Positions 1 to 11,869 of a stretch of 64,000 nt of DNA are shown here, piece by piece. Location: NCBI RefSeq assembly GCF_028583425.1, contig NC_072798.1:15006501-15070500 (forward strand), given 5' to 3'. Each line of letters opens with the position of its first letter. Position 1 is the first letter of the stretch. The stretch comes from Eublepharis macularius. Lineage: Eukaryota; Chordata; Lepidosauria; Squamata; Eublepharidae. The translations under genes and the position numbers were made by a program. Under the pieces are notes generated by a model. It searched no databases, was not told the DNA's origin, and saw nothing but the letters and a program-made list of their open reading frames with translations.

Positions 1-467
1 GTTTCTTTCATGCCAGATGGTTTGTGTGCAACAGCCCCCATTAGGAACATTTAATTGTGCTTCTCCAAAACTTTTAAAAGAAGAATGAGGTAGAGTTTTC
101 CTTTCTTTACCCAATAATTTCTCTCTCAACCATCTGGTTCTTTATGATTTTTATATGTTTGTCTCTTTGTAAAATACACTGTTACTTAAACATTTATAAA
201 AGCAGAGACCCTTCCAAAGTGTTCGCTGTGTCTTTTTGTTTCCTTGGGAAACCGACAATGTCTGCACACTTGCAAAGAATGAGAAAAACGTTTCTTAAAC
301 TTTTTCAACGAACTGCTTCAGCATTCCATTGTTTCAGCTCCGAAGCAGCAGAAAGCAGTGTATACCAAACCTTTAAGCCATCTGAAGAGCTTTATGGAAC
401 CATGCGGTGCAGGACAAGACGATCACGAAATCAAATAAGCCAGGGACATGGTAGCACAGACTCAGGA
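1..467. other. Intergenic, nothing recognised
   Basis: AT-rich sequence with no exon-like or repeat signature I can name. The 109-codon frame at 144-473 has no recognisable domain. Confidence 0.5.
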
Positions 468-1090
468 TCATAGAATCATAGAGTTGGAAGGGGCCATACA
501 GACCATCTAGTCCAACCCCCTGCCCAGTGCAGGATCAGCCTAAAGCATCGCTGACAAATATTCATCCAGCTTCTTCTTGAAAACTGCCAGTGAGGGGGAG
601 CTCACCACCTCCCTAGGCAGCTGATTCCACTTTTGAACTACTCTGACCATGAAAAAGTTCTTCCTAATATCCAGCCGGTACCTTTGAGCATGTAATTTAA
701 GCCCATTGTTTTGGGTCCTACCCTCTGTTACCGACTGGAACAGCTCCTTGCCCTCCTCCGAATGACAGCCTTTCAAATACTTAGCAATCATGTCCCCCCT
801 CAATCTCCTTTTCTCCAAACTAAACATTCCCAAGGCCCTCAGCCTTTCCTCGTAGGGCTCAGTCTCCAGACCCCTGATCATCCTCGTTGCTCTCCTCTGC
901 ACCCTCTCGATTTTGTCCACATCCTTTTTGAAGTGAGGCCTCCAGAACTGCACACAATACTCCAGGTGCGGCCTGACCAAGGCAGTATAGAGAGAGACTA
1001 TGACCTCCTGCGATTTCGACACTGTGGCTTCCTTCCTACTCGCATGTCTGCTAAGACACGGCTGCTGGTCTTTGGGAGCCTGCCAAAGTT
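468..1090 (-). mobile_element. CR1 LINE, 3' end of ORF2
   Basis: Read on the minus strand, residues such as [35 protein letters not shown] and [13 protein letters not shown] are the C-terminal reverse-transcriptase region of CR1-clade LINEs. The element ends at its 3' side (plus 468-490) in the ATCATAGAATCATAG microsatellite typical of CR1. It is 5' truncated. The frame is open over about 190 codons, suggesting a fairly young insertion. Confidence 0.88.
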
Positions 1091-1104
1091 TGGTGAAGAC
1101 CTTA

Positions 1105-1420
1105 TAGAGAGAGGGGGGTCTCAAGTGACATTGCTTCTGACTGGCTGGATCGCTGCCTTTTCTAAATATTGCATGTCTGAAATTGTGTTTCAGAGGTTCT
1201 ACTTTTTTTAATTGTAGATTTTCCGTTGTCTGTCTTTAAGACATCTCTGGTGAGATATACACTTTAGAAGGCCTAAATTGCATATCATTGCACAGCCAAC
1301 AGGCAACCAACAAGGAAAGAGGCACAGAAAGTAAGAGCTCCCGCCTGTCAAGTGGCCACCCCAAAACGATTCCACTTGTACAGCCTGAATTCCTCAAGAG
1401 ATCTTGTTCATACAGTCATC
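1105..1420. other. Intergenic, nothing recognised
   Basis: Unassigned sequence between the CR1 and L2 insertions. No coding, promoter or repeat signature was seen. Confidence 0.4.
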
Positions 1421-3176
1421 TATTTTAATTTTATTTATGCCATTTATAGTCCGCCTTTCTCACTGAGACTCAAGGTGGATTACATAAAGTGAGATTAGTA
1501 CAGTCAATATCAAGGACATTTCAATAAACAATACCATAGGATAAATAAATGCAAGTTTATAGAGACATAATATCAGGACTGGCCTGCCCATTGAGGCTGG
1601 GCCGGCAGCTGCCTCAGGCGCTAAAGCGCCAGAGGGGGCGCCGGCCTGGAGGCGGGGGCATGTGCCACTGAGTGGGCAGCCTCTCAGCCCTCCCGCCCAG
1701 TTGCTCTATGCTGCCGCCACCACCGCCGCCGGCACACAGCTGTGGGCCAGGTACGGCAGGCGGCCGGGGTGGCGTGTGGAGCATCTCAGCCAGAGGGCTG
1801 GGAGGATGCATGCTGACGCGCACTGCCCTGGCTACCTGCCGCGCCTGGCCCGCAGCTGCTGCGCCCAGCCAGGAGCACATGCTGGTGGCGGCAGCGTGGA
1901 GCAGCTGAGCGGGCAGCCTCCTGTTCAATTGCTCTACGGGCCAGGCGCAGCCAGCGGCCAGGGTTGCCGGCTGCACCTGGCCTGCAGAGCAACTGAGCGG
2001 GAGGGCTGGAAGGCCCCCCCCCCCGCCACGCGTCAGCCCTGCATGATGATGTCACACGCAGTGATGTCATTATGCAGTCTGGTGCACTCACGTGCGTGCG
2101 CACAGCAGCAGCCTTAAGCTGCCTCAGGCGCCAGCGACGCTGGAGCCGGCCCTGCAGAATATTAGCAAAACTCTAATACAAATGCTTACACAGAATACAA
2201 GCAATTCTAAGACTGATATTAGACAACCTAGAACTACCCAGTAGGATCATACCTAAAGCAACAGATAAGATGTAAGGCAACATAGTGGTGAAGTCTGTGG
2301 TCCCTGTCTCTTTAGTGAAGCATCTGTTTGAGACCACCTCCTTACAGTACAGCCTTCCGATCTGAGTAAAAAGCCCTTTTGAATAATTCAGTTTTGCATT
2401 GTTTGCAGAAAGCCAGGAGAATGGGGGCTCTCCTGACCTCCTCAGGCAGGCCGTTCCACAGGGTAGGGGCCACCACAGAGAATGCCCATGTATCGGCTGC
2501 TGTTGATTTCCCCCATGTGCAGGGTGGCAGCTGCAGGAGACCCTGTTCAGATGAGCGAAGCTGCCATGGAGGAACATAGGGAGGGAGGCGGTCCCGTAGG
2601 TATGCTGGACCAAAGCCATGAAGAGCTTTGTATGTAATAACCAATACCTTGAAATGAGCGCAATAGCTGATAGGTAGCCAATGGAGTGACTGCAGAATGA
2701 GGGTGATGTACATGCTCCTGCTCGCTCCTGATAGCAGTCGCACTGCAGGGTTTTGCACCAATTGGAGTCTCCTAGTTGACTTAGACAGGAGACCTATGAA
2801 TAGTGCATTACAGTAGTCAAGTCTTGTTACTGTAGCATGGATTCAGGCCAGGTCAGTCACGTCAAGGTAGGACGCCATCTTCTAGGCTAGAGTGCAGTTG
2901 TAGAAAGCATTTTTGCAGCTGCCTTAACTTGCTTTTCTAACTGTAGAGCTGGATCCAGTATAACCCATGGCTCTTAACTGAGTCTGCAAGGGTCAGACGA
3001 ACTCCATCTTTCAAGGTCTCTGCCTTCCCAACCAGCATCTTGTCTGGGTTCAGTTTCAATTGGTTCGTTTTCAGCCATTTGACCTCAGCTGTCAGGCAGC
3101 GACTCAAGATTTCTACTGCAACCTGCGGTGATTTCGATAAAAAATCTACAACTCTGATTTTTACAATGCAGTCCAT
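1421..3176 (-). mobile_element. L2-type LINE, C-terminal RT and 3' UTR, split by a nested element
   Basis: The minus strand encodes LKLNPDKM (about 3040), then LDYCNALFIGLLSKSTRRLQ (about 2770-2825), then LHWLPIS, FKVLVITYKALHGFGPAYLRD, LRSSEQGLL and LWNGLPEEVR (2342-2761), the ordered C-terminal blocks of L2-clade reverse transcriptase. The last block is an uninterrupted 139-codon frame; upstream parts carry stops. The 3' UTR runs to about 1421 with the tail that reads TTGAGTCTCAGTGAGAAAGG on the minus strand. It is interrupted by the hAT-like insert at 1574-2154. Confidence 0.85.
1574..2154. mobile_element. Non-autonomous hAT-like GC-rich element nested in L2
   Basis: The ends read CAGGACTGGCCTGCC and, on the opposite strand, CAGGGCCGGCTCCAGC, hAT-type terminal repeats. 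Flanking 8-mers CATAATAT (1566-1573) and CAGAATAT (2155-2162) match at 7 of 8 positions, as expected for a hAT target duplication. The interior is GC- and CpG-rich with no transposase frame. Confidence 0.7.
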
Positions 3177-3545
3177 GGACCATCATGGGTCCAAGATGCA
3201 ACTTAAAATAGTTATCAGGGTCATTATGAAAACAGAGAGCAATACGCAAAGCTTTTCCAGAGGAAACAGAAATGAACAGCACATGAAAGCACTGGTCCTT
3301 CTTTCATTCTGATGCACTATAATGACTGGCAGGGAAGGGCTGTCCATATGGCTTGTTTGATCAGAACCATCCCAGGAAGTTACACATTTGGGTGTTTGCC
3401 TGGTATGATTACTGCTGGCCGGCTGAAACCCATAGTCAGAGCTCCTCACAAGCGCTAATCATGCAGAGTGGCTTCGTAGCAGTAACCATGCAGTCCTAAT
3501 AACAAACGAAGAGATCCAAAAGAATACCAGAAGAAAAATTATAAT
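3177..3545. other. Intergenic, nothing recognised
   Basis: Possibly further decayed L2 sequence continuing from the left, but no RT block could be read here. Confidence 0.35.
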
Positions 3546-3547
3546 GC

Positions 3548-3612
3548 ACTCCTAAGCAGAGTTATGCCAGTCTAAGACCAATGGGCTGGAGTAATTCTGC
3601 TTAGGATTGCAC
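3548..3612. repeat. Short palindromic repeat, AGTGCAATCCTA family
   Basis: The left side contains CACTCCTAAGCAGAGTTA and the right side its mirror ending CTTAGGATTGCAC. Related copies occur near 6967, 16036, 20103, 44221, 51629, 52119 and 57560, all built round a centre resembling CATTGAYTTCAATG. A small non-autonomous DNA transposon is likely. Confidence 0.55.
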
Positions 3613-3714
3613 GGTTAGCTACAGCGTAAATGAGAGCATTATGCAGAAACTGTGACTAGCTTACAACCACCACTGATCGCATGACTTTTCCAATCTTCAG
3701 GAAGTTGGCCCTTT

Positions 3715-4215
3715 CCCACCCGAAAGCGCAGCGGCTAGGGTGGGAGCCGCTTTTGCTGCCGCGGATGGAGGGAAGGAAATTCCCTTCTCCCCGGCATATG
3801 GGTGTTCGGGGAGGGCGGAGCTAAGGGCATATAAGCCTGCTCTGTCCCCTCCTCTTGGCTGTAGGACACTGGGTTGCTCGGCCTACCCACCCTCCCTATT
3901 ACAGTGCAGGCTTATCCGGTCGCTGTTTGTCAGGGCCAGGTAGGAATTTTTTCTCTTTTCCCAATTGGCATGGAAGGGGAGAAGGGTTTTTTGCCTACCT
4001 TGCACTGTGGGATTTGTGTTGTGTAATTGTTTGGGGGCAGTGGGGGCTCGCCCAGACAGGTCAAGGTGGAGGTCCGAGGTGACCCCAGCGCTTGACCTGT
4101 ACTACTAGTTAGCTAGATCGTTTGCCATAGTGACAAGTTATGTTGTAATCAATAAAGTGGCCCGATTTTAATCTCAAGCTTTGTGTCTGCCTTTCATTTC
4201 AACTGGGGGGGGGGG
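3715..4215 (+). mobile_element. LTR-like block with promoter and poly(A) signals
   Basis: A GC-rich part has a TATA-like GCATATAAGCC at about 3827, followed by transcribed-looking sequence. AATAAAG lies at about 4151, and about 45 nt later the block ends in a G-run starting CTGGGGGG. TGGGGGCTCGCCC at about 4043 resembles a tRNA-Pro primer site but lies inside the block. The TATA, poly(A) signal and short tail order is that of a solo LTR; a host promoter is the alternative. Edges are approximate. Confidence 0.45.
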
Positions 4216-5270
4216 AGGCAAATCTAAGTGCCTGCAGCAACCTTCAAGCATTATCTCAAGGTACTATTTCCTATTGATTAATTCAACATCAGCTTCATGG
4301 AAGTTTGGCACAAGCGTGGAAGAACGAAGCCGGGAGAAACGGGACATGTTCACACACAAAAAATGGAACCGATTAGAATCGTTTTTAAGTCTGACCGCTT
4401 GCAAACTCGTATCCACACGCGAGAGGGATGAATCACATTCCATCAACCCAATTAAACATTAAATAATTGCAGCCAATTATGCAAAGACCACACAACAATA
4501 TTAATTTGTTGATTTCTCTTTTGAACAGCCCCAAACGTTCCTAATGTTCGCCTATCTCATGTGTTAAACGACCAATTAGCACTACCATAACTAAGCGATG
4601 AAGAATGGATAATTGCCCAGTTATGATGTACCATCCCCTTGCTATGTTAATCCACCACAATTAAACAAATAGTGCACATGGGAAGGAAAAGATGCACAGA
4701 TGTTCTTTTACAATCCATTATTAGCTTAGGGAATTGTGCAGTTTCTGCCTAAGCAGTAAGCTTTGGTGGTGGGAGGGACACAATAGAATCTAATATCTCA
4801 AATTGCGTTACTGACATTTATGCTGCAATATATTTATTACAAGAATCAGTATCTGGAAGCCTGGCATACTTCAAGTTATATATAGTTCTTCATTAGAGAG
4901 TTTGCCAGGCAAGAGCTGAAACTCAGTGGTACAACTTTACATGGAGAAGATCTCAGGTTCAGTCTGTGGAAGCTCCAGTAAAAAGCTTCAAGGGGTAATT
5001 ACAACACGAGATAGCTGAACTTGAGTTCATTCACAAATTCAGAATTATAGTCCTTCCAGGTCTGAATAGGGACATAGGATTCTTATCTCACTACATATGC
5101 TGATTTTCTGCATGTCCTGCCCCTAAGCATTTCTCCCCTGCTCCCCTGCCCCTAAGCATTTCTCCCCTGCTCTACTCAAGCTGTAGACCTTTGCATTCTG
5201 ACTCCCTTCTTTGCAACACCCTCTCACCTTCTAACTGGGATGTAAAGGCTCCGGGATCTCTGTTCCTACT
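4216..5270. other. Intergenic, mostly unassigned
   Basis: No gene or named repeat was seen. Around 5116-5170 a segment containing CCCCTAAGCATTTCTCCCC is present twice in direct orientation. Confidence 0.4.
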
Positions 5271-5274
5271 TATA

Positions 5275-5400
5275 TCTGATGAAGGGAGTTTGACTCTCAG
5301 CAGCTTATACCTGGAAATCTGGGTCTTTAAAGAGCTACTGGACTTGAATCTTGCTCCTCTACTGCATATCAACATGGCTATCCACCTGAAACTATTTTGG
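5275..5400. repeat. Half-palindrome repeat, GTGCTACTGGACT family
   Basis: Contains TTTGACTCTCAGCAGCTTATA, GGTCTTTAAAGAGCTACTGG and ATGGCTATCCACCTGAAAC, the conserved blocks of a family also seen at 15465, 25080, 31566, 32983, 37960, 40173 and 55262. Confidence 0.5.
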
Positions 5401-5876
5401 GTGGCAAGGACATCTGATAGCAAGGCTGGAAAAGATACTGCTTAGTATTTTGGAGAGCTACCTTGGACTAGATAGGCCAATGATCTGACTCAAGAGTAGG
5501 AAGAACATATACAATCATTGTCTATTTAATTCCCACTTTTAAAATTCATGTGCTGAAAAGAAGATGACAAATTCAGGGTGCCGAGCAGGACAGGAGAGTC
5601 TTTTTCAACAGAAGGTATTCCAAGTGTTGCCAAAACAAAAACTTCACACTCAACCCTGAATGAGACATGCACATATGCTGGGTTTGCCCATGGGGAGGCA
5701 GTTCTCTTGACTGAATTGTGGAGCAAATAAGCCACGGGGCAACTAACAAGGGCTATCGTCCTATCCTAAGAGCTTTCAAATCCCAGTGCCATCTTTGTGA
5801 GGGTCCCCTCATATATTGGATAAGGAATTCACTGGTGGTCAAAAACAAGAATATCCAATACTTCTGAGCTACTTCT

Positions 5877-6690
5877 CGTTACCTGAATTGGTCTCCTTGC
5901 GAGAAGAGATAACTATGGGATCCAATTTTTACAGAGTCTCTTCCTAGACAGCAGACGAGACTGGTGCTTTAAGATCAAAGAGCAATCTTTTATTGAAGAG
6001 GAAAAACACATGCACACACAGGAGTAAATAATAAAATGGTTACACACACACAGAGTCCTAGGAAGCTAGCCAGAAGTTGGAATAGAGTGAGTGAGGGGAA
6101 GTATATCTACCTATCCTGAAGAGTAGTCCAGTCCACGGAGGAAGAGAGTAGCTTCAAATGTCCAGCGTTCTCAGCCAAGAGAGCAAGAGGCTTGGGGTAA
6201 CCTCAAGGGGAAAGCACTTTGGATCCAGTAAGTGTGCACAATTTTAATGGGGCCAGAGCACTACTCTTAAAGGGTAAAATGTGCCCTGAGGTGGGAGAGT
6301 CCTCCCAGCCATTGGAACAAAGGTCCCAACGGTCCGTTCCTAGGAATGACAAAGGTTTGATCAGCTTGATTACTTGCTGCCAGGGGTGTGTGAAAGAGAA
6401 TGCAAAGTCTCTCCTGGACCTGCACAAAAGGGGCAGTTTGCTAATGGAGTCCACCGGAGCTAAATTGATGAATTTAGCTGTGGAATGTACCTTTGTCAGG
6501 AATGAAGTATAAGAACTTATGAATGCTAATTGATTTCTCCTCAATCATGGGCTAGGGATCTCATCATGGAAGGAGGGAAAGGAATGTGTTAAGTGGGGTG
6601 ACTTTGCAAGACCTTTGTTGTGCTGGATTCCTTTTTGAGGCTGGGGAGCCTGTAAACTAATCACCACTAGTCTCTCCACATTTACATGTG
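5877..6690 (-). mobile_element. LTR retroelement: LTR plus untranslated leader
   Basis: On the minus strand an AATAAAAG signal (about 5990) is followed about 55 nt later by CTGTAAAAATTGG and then a leader with ATCCCATAGTTA, CGCAAGGAGACCAATTC and GGTAACGAG. The same order occurs at 21411-22050 (plus) and 53580-54540 (minus). The internal coding part is missing after the leader. The 5' limit of the LTR is uncertain. Confidence 0.55.
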
Positions 6691-6966
6691 GCATTCCATT
6701 CATGCCTGGGTCTCCTGGGCGAGACTCAGCAACTGCTAGCTGGAATTCCCCTGTTTGTAAACCAAACTGCATTTAATTCAGGGGCCTTGCTCTATTAAAT
6801 AGCTCTATTAAATAGCTACTAAAGATGGTGGAGGCTGGGCCGACTGCTTACACTCCTACCTCCACAAGTCCACACAGGCCTTCCTTTGTATACATACTAC
6901 AGTTTAAATGGTGGTAGACACAAAGGCATCACTGCAACAGATACACTACTGTGGATGACAGAGAGT

Positions 6967-7022
6967 GCAATTCTATGTCTGCAGCCTAAGACTTTTGATT
7001 TCACTGATAGGATTGCACTATA
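6967..7022. repeat. AGTGCAATCCTA palindrome copy
   Basis: Begins GAGTGCAATTCTATG and ends GATAGGATTGCACT, forming mirrored ends about 55 bp apart. Confidence 0.5.
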
Positions 7023-7249
7023 AATCACTGAATAATTGAAGACGGGTGGGGAAAACAGCCCTATCTATTTAGAGATTAAGGCTGCATCTGTATGAAAGTG
7101 CAAAAATAATCCCCAACTATGGCAGCAACAGCTATTGGTGTTGCAAGTGGGAATATCACCCACATCTCCCATTCTTGTTCTGCTTGCCCCACCCCATCCC
7201 CCCTCATCTCTTTCTCCCCATTGTACTTGTGCAAAAAATCAGGCATGAT

Positions 7250-9440
7250 AGTAGTGGTCAGGGGAAGTGCAACCCTCCTGATTCTCTTGGACCTCTCAGC
7301 AGCTTTTGAAACCATCGACTGTTGACCTTCTGGACAGCCTTTTGAAGTTGGGACTGGGAGGCACTTTTCTGCTGTGGCTTCAGTCCTACAAGGAAAGTAA
7401 GTTTCAGGTGGTGGTGCTGAGGGCATGCTGCCCAGTTCCTTTGCCCATAAAGCCCCTGTGACAGACCCCTCTTCACTCCCTCACTGTGAGGCAGATTTTC
7501 CCGCTAGAATTCAGTTTGCCTACATTGGCTGAGCAGCCCCAAGTAGCATGTTAATCTTTGTGGTTTGAAAATCTGTTTGTCGTACCCTGACAGTGAAATA
7601 TAATTTTGGCTTTTTTGTCCAGTCCAAGAACTTGAAGGGAAGAAGCAGGAGCCCTCTTCTTTTTTTGTTGGAAATGGCACTGGAGACTATATAACGTTCA
7701 GAAGGAATAAAGAACTTGATTTAACAGGCCAGGATTGAATAAGTGTAGTCAGGAAATGAAAGTACTGAGGTAACATTTTGCTGGTAGTACAGAATACGCT
7801 TAAGTAACAGGCAAAACAGTTTCCTTGAAGCTTAGTTTTTTATATTTTTGGTTCTTAGAGGTGAGAGGTATTTTACTTAATATTTTAGTTACAGCAACGT
7901 TTCTTAACAGTTTCCTATGACAACTCAGGTTTCCTGGAGTTAGCTTAAAACTGTTTTCCCTTCACAGACCCAGGGTCCTCCTCACAGCCAAATCATCTTT
8001 AGAAACTGGGTAGGAATTAACCTTCTTCTCCTAAGAAGATATAACCCTTCTTCTTTTGGCGTGAAAGGGAGTGTAACCTACTATGCAATCACTTGCCAAA
8101 ACACACTCCCCGTTATATGGTGTCTGTGTCAAGTAAGCTTCAGCTTCTATTGAGACTTATACTGAGGATTCTTAAATTGAATTCTTCTTCAAGACAGTGA
8201 TGTTACAGTAAACTCAAAATCCCTCCCTGTCAGATCTCTCCCTGTCAGAGGTATCCGCTATCCAGTTTTTTAAGTGTATTGTTGGCCTTCTATTAGTTGA
8301 TTGCTGTCATCTTGTGGATTTTAAGTATTTATACTGTTGGATTGTTTTGGTTTTAACTGTTTTAAAGTATAAATTTATATGTATGTTTTATTGGATGTGA
8401 TCCATCCTGAGCCTGCCTGTGTGGGGAGGACAGAATAAAAATAATAAATAAATAAATAAAATAATAAAAGTTTCCTCTTCCCTCACTCCAGACAAGAACC
8501 TGTCTGACCTTCCCTGTCAGACTCACTCACAAACTCCTTCTGAACAATCCTGACAGAAACCAACAATCCGCCCTTCAGCAATGTTCTAACCAACCGATCA
8601 AAGAGGAGGAAGCAGCTTGTCACTCAAGCTCTCTATTCCAAGTAAGAGTTAATTCTTTCCCTCCCAGTTCTGATTGCTGCACTTAGAAAAAAAATGCTTT
8701 CAAGTGCAGTCCGTCACAGTCTTGCAGGGTTCCATCTTGTTCCTCATGCTCTTTACATCTACATGAAACTGATAGCTGAGATCATCCAGAGATTTGGGCT
8801 AGGCTGTCACCAATATGTGGATGACACTCTCCTCTTCCTTACACTTCCAAGAGATCTCAGGGAGGAAACCTTGAGACAGTGCCTAGAAACAGTTTGACAG
8901 TGGATGTGTGCTAAAACACAGAAGCTCAATCTTGACAAGATGGAAGAGCAACTGGTGAGCAGTAGGACTGACCTGGGACTTAAGGTGCTTCCTGTTCTGG
9001 ATGAGGTTGCACTACTCCTGAGGGAGCTGGTAAGGTATATATCTTGGAGATGTTACTAGACCTGAGCTTCCTGCTGGATAAGAAGTGGCAATAGTGGCCA
9101 GGGACACCTTTCAACAGCCTACTCCTATAAGAACCTACCTAATCACTACAGCCATCTTCTGAAGCTTTAGATGCCCCTACATTCCGTGATTAGATGGGTG
9201 GCAGCATGGGACAGGGCCTTCTTGGCTGTGGCACCAAAACTGTGGAACCCCCTCCCCAGAGATATTCCTCTGTCTCCTTCTATCACTGTCTTCCATCAAC
9301 ATGTGAAGACTTTGTTTTGTTTGGTGTTCCTTCAACCATCTCTCCTCCCTACCATGTATTTTAATTACCAAGCCTGTGTTTTTATATATGTATTTTACTT
9401 TTTGGTTTTAAATTGGTTTTTAGGTTGCTTATAATGCTGT
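7250..9440 (+). mobile_element. L2-type LINE remnant, interrupted
   Basis: Plus-strand fragments in order: LLILLDLSAAFETID (about 7270-7320), the RT block before the catalytic aspartates; LYIYMKLIAEIIQRFGLGC then YVDDTLLF (about 8755-8845), the YxDD active-site motif; LNLDKM (about 8927); and the C-terminal VAPKLWNPLPRDIPLSPSITVF (about 9225-9290). Stops and a foreign stretch at roughly 7450-8690 show it is dead. An (AATA) simple repeat near 8435-8460 may mark another element's tail inside it. Confidence 0.75.
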
Positions 9441-9637
9441 GCTTTTACAGCTGTCTTAGTACCCATGATTGGGTAGGAAGGCAGACTGCTGTCGAGGCTG
9501 GCTCTAGCCCCACCTGCACATGAGGTGAAGACTCCTCACAAGTCTCCTCAGATGAGGAGCTTCCCACAGTCTCTACTATGCTGAAGGTGTGTTCACTCCA
9601 GAAGCTCCCAGGGAAGACCCCATATCTACTCTCCAAT

Positions 9638-9808
9638 TAGGGTTACCCAACTGATCTCCAGGCCACAGGACTCACTTCCCCTGGAGAAAATGGCTGCTTT
9701 GGAGGGTGGCCTCTATGGTATTATACTCTGATGGGGTCCATTCTTCCCCAGTCCCCCCCTCTCCAAATCTCCAGGAATTTCCCAACCTGGAATTGGCAAC
9801 CTTATCTC
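9638..9808. mobile_element. MITE, GGTTGCCAACTCC family
   Basis: Starts TTAGGGTTACCCAACTGATC and ends CCAACCTGGAATTGGCAACC, with the characteristic AAATGGCTGCTTTGGAGGGT and CTCCAGGAATTTCCCAACC blocks. Other copies: 38370-38590, 43193-43405, 55172-55860, 57236-57420 and 58908-59750. Confidence 0.65.
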
Positions 9809-9809
9809 C

Positions 9810-10325
9810 ACCAGCAGGCTCCTGTTCATGTTTCCTTAGAACCAGGAGACAAGGACCTGTCTTAAGTCCTGCATCTCCAGAGTCTTCCCCAGGACTGAAG
9901 AAGGCACAAGGCCAAAGCAGACGTTTTTACAATTATAGCAGTCAGTTCTACTGTGTTGCCTGTTAGTTCAATGTCTTTATGTCAACTGATCTCCAATACT
10001 GGCCCAATGAAGTACTTCCAGAAATACTGGCATGTGTCCAATGACACCATTCTAAAGACCTAGCAGCACTTGGCCTTCAAAAAAGGAGGCAGCAATTTCC
10101 CATGATTTCCAACTTCCATTGCATCCCCCTCTCCTCTGCTTCTTATGCTGTTCCTGGGGGCGGGGGGTCTGCTGCTACCCAGAAGCAAAAATTACTAGAG
10201 GCTCAGAGAGTTGCATTGGGAAGGGGAAGCGGGAAACCTCAGCTGTGTAGAGTTTGCAGAAAGTTAGATACACCCCGCAGAAAGTTATATTTGTGTAACA
10301 TGCCTACTTCCACACTCGCATGAAC
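9810..10325. other. Intergenic, nothing recognised
   Basis: No gene, named repeat or RNA feature was identified here. Confidence 0.4.
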
Positions 10326-10329
10326 ACAC

Positions 10330-10540
10330 AAAGATGCCTCAAACGGAATCAGACTGCAGTCCATCAAGGTCAGTATTGTCTACTCAGACTAGAAGTGGCA
10401 TGCCAAGGTCTCAGGTGGAAATCTTCCATATCACCCGCTACCTGTTCCTTTTAACTGGAAATGCCTGGGATTGAACCTGGGAACATCTGCATGCCAAACC
10501 AATACTCAATTACTGAGCTACAACTCTTCCCCAGTTACTC
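10330..10540 (-). mobile_element. tRNA-headed SINE, family C
   Basis: On the minus strand it carries a tRNA-like head with a box B-like GGTTCAATCCC region, then GCATTTCCAGTTAAAAGG and a tail with GAGACCTTGGCATGCC. Sister copies: 20450-20645 and 46385-46478 (minus), 50105-50240 and 60430-60600 (plus). Confidence 0.6.
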
Positions 10541-10547
10541 AATTATC

Positions 10548-10762
10548 AGAGCTGCTGTAGCATAGCGGTTAAGTGGTTGGGCTGTGAGTCAGCATTCTGC
10601 CAGTTCAACTCCCACTACTGTCATGCGCTCAGCAGGTGGCCTTGGGTAAGCCCCTCCTCTCAGCCCCAGCTCCCTAGCTGTATTGTGGGGATAATAACAA
10701 CACTGACTTTGTTCACTGCTTTGAATGGGGCACTAATCTGTCTAGAACTCATTGTTTATGGA
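10548..10762 (+). mobile_element. tRNA-headed SINE, family D
   Basis: The head reads GCTGCTGTAGCATAGCGGTT, then GTTCAACTCCCACTACTG and a MIR-like CTTGGGTAAGCCCCTCCTCT core. The copy at 41560-41762 is on the opposite strand. Confidence 0.6.
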
Positions 10763-11274
10763 TTCTTTGTTCTTGTGTAGATGTTTTGTGCTGCTGTACA
10801 AACATTACCAACGCAAGCAACAGAAGGTATTGTTTTTATTTTTTTTTCCATAGGATTGTCACGCAATATCAAAATACTCTGCTGGTTCGAGTGTGATTTG
10901 ATAACCTCTTTACATTTAAGAAAAAAGTGTTTAAAATCCTGGACCTTCAACTATCACAGTCTGCTGAAAGAAAGAATGGAAAAAAGAACAGAAAAAGAAT
11001 GGAAGAACAAAGGAAGAACAAACGGATGAAAGAATGGTCATATAGCTTGTGCTAACTGACAGAAGATTCCAGGGTACTAAACAGAGGAGACTTGGGTATT
11101 ATGTTTCAAAGACACAACAGTGCACTCCAGTTCCTCTCAATGGCCTTGAAGCAGAGGCACAACCCTTCTGGCTTTGTTCAGTACCTCCCTGTAAACCGTT
11201 TGAACTGAAAAGCAGTCAAGAAATCGGGTGGAATAGCCGAAGAGGGAACAAATGCAAAATCTGAGCGTACAAAG

Positions 11275-11410
11275 CAGGGCCAGCATCTGCATTCCCCGAG
11301 GTGGGGCACCTGCCGAGGCCCAGGGTTTCTGGCATGGCCCACTGCTGCTGATGCTCTTTGCACACTCACTTGTGAGTAGTCCCCTATCCATGCTCCCAGC
11401 TGCACAAACT
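11275..11410. mobile_element. hAT-like terminal fragment
   Basis: Starts GCAGGGCCAGCATCTGC and includes CTGCCGAGGCCCAGGGTTTC, resembling the ends of the GC-rich elements at 1574 and 32303. Only one end is readable. Confidence 0.35.
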
Positions 11411-11440
11411 ACCTAGTACCTCTGGGACAAGGGCTGTAGG

Positions 11441-11862
11441 AAGGGGTCATTTTGTAGAAAAACAGCTGGAGGAACTCATTAGCATATGCCGCGTCCCTTG
11501 ACATCACCAGAAGTGTGTCATTAGCATAACTGATTTGTGTATGCCACACCCCCTGACATCACCTATCCTGGCTGTTTTGGACCCAATCCTGGCCATTCAT
11601 GGCCGAAATTGGGCCCAAAATGGCAAAAAGGGGCTGAAAATGGCCAAAAAGTGGCCCCAAATGGTCAGGATCGGGCCGCTGCTGAGTGGGAGAGTGATCC
11701 ACCACCCATCAGAGGCCCAATCCGTGCCATTTTGGCCCCAATCCAGCCCCAAACGGGCCCAAAATAGCTGAGAGTCAGGTGGGTGGGTCCACCTGTCATG
11801 TGACCTCTTTGGGGAACTGCTGGAACTATGTTCCGGCGCGTTCCCCCTCAAAACGAGCCCTG
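11441..11862. mobile_element. Non-autonomous hAT, CAGGGGTCATTT family, with 8-bp duplication
   Basis: The left end is AAGGGGTCATTTTGTAG and the right end CAAAACGAGCCCTG. The flanking 8-mer GCTGTAGG is identical on both sides (11433-11440 and 11863-11870). The interior is a run of imperfect units built from GGCCCAAAATGGC. Sisters lie at 25978-26378 and 34022-34456. Confidence 0.82.
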
Positions 11863-11869
11863 GCTGTAG

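Noticed and set aside
1614..2117. Overlapping Ala/Pro/Gly-rich frames of 105-151 codons
   Set aside because: They are inside the CpG-rich hAT-like element and open on both strands, a base-composition effect.
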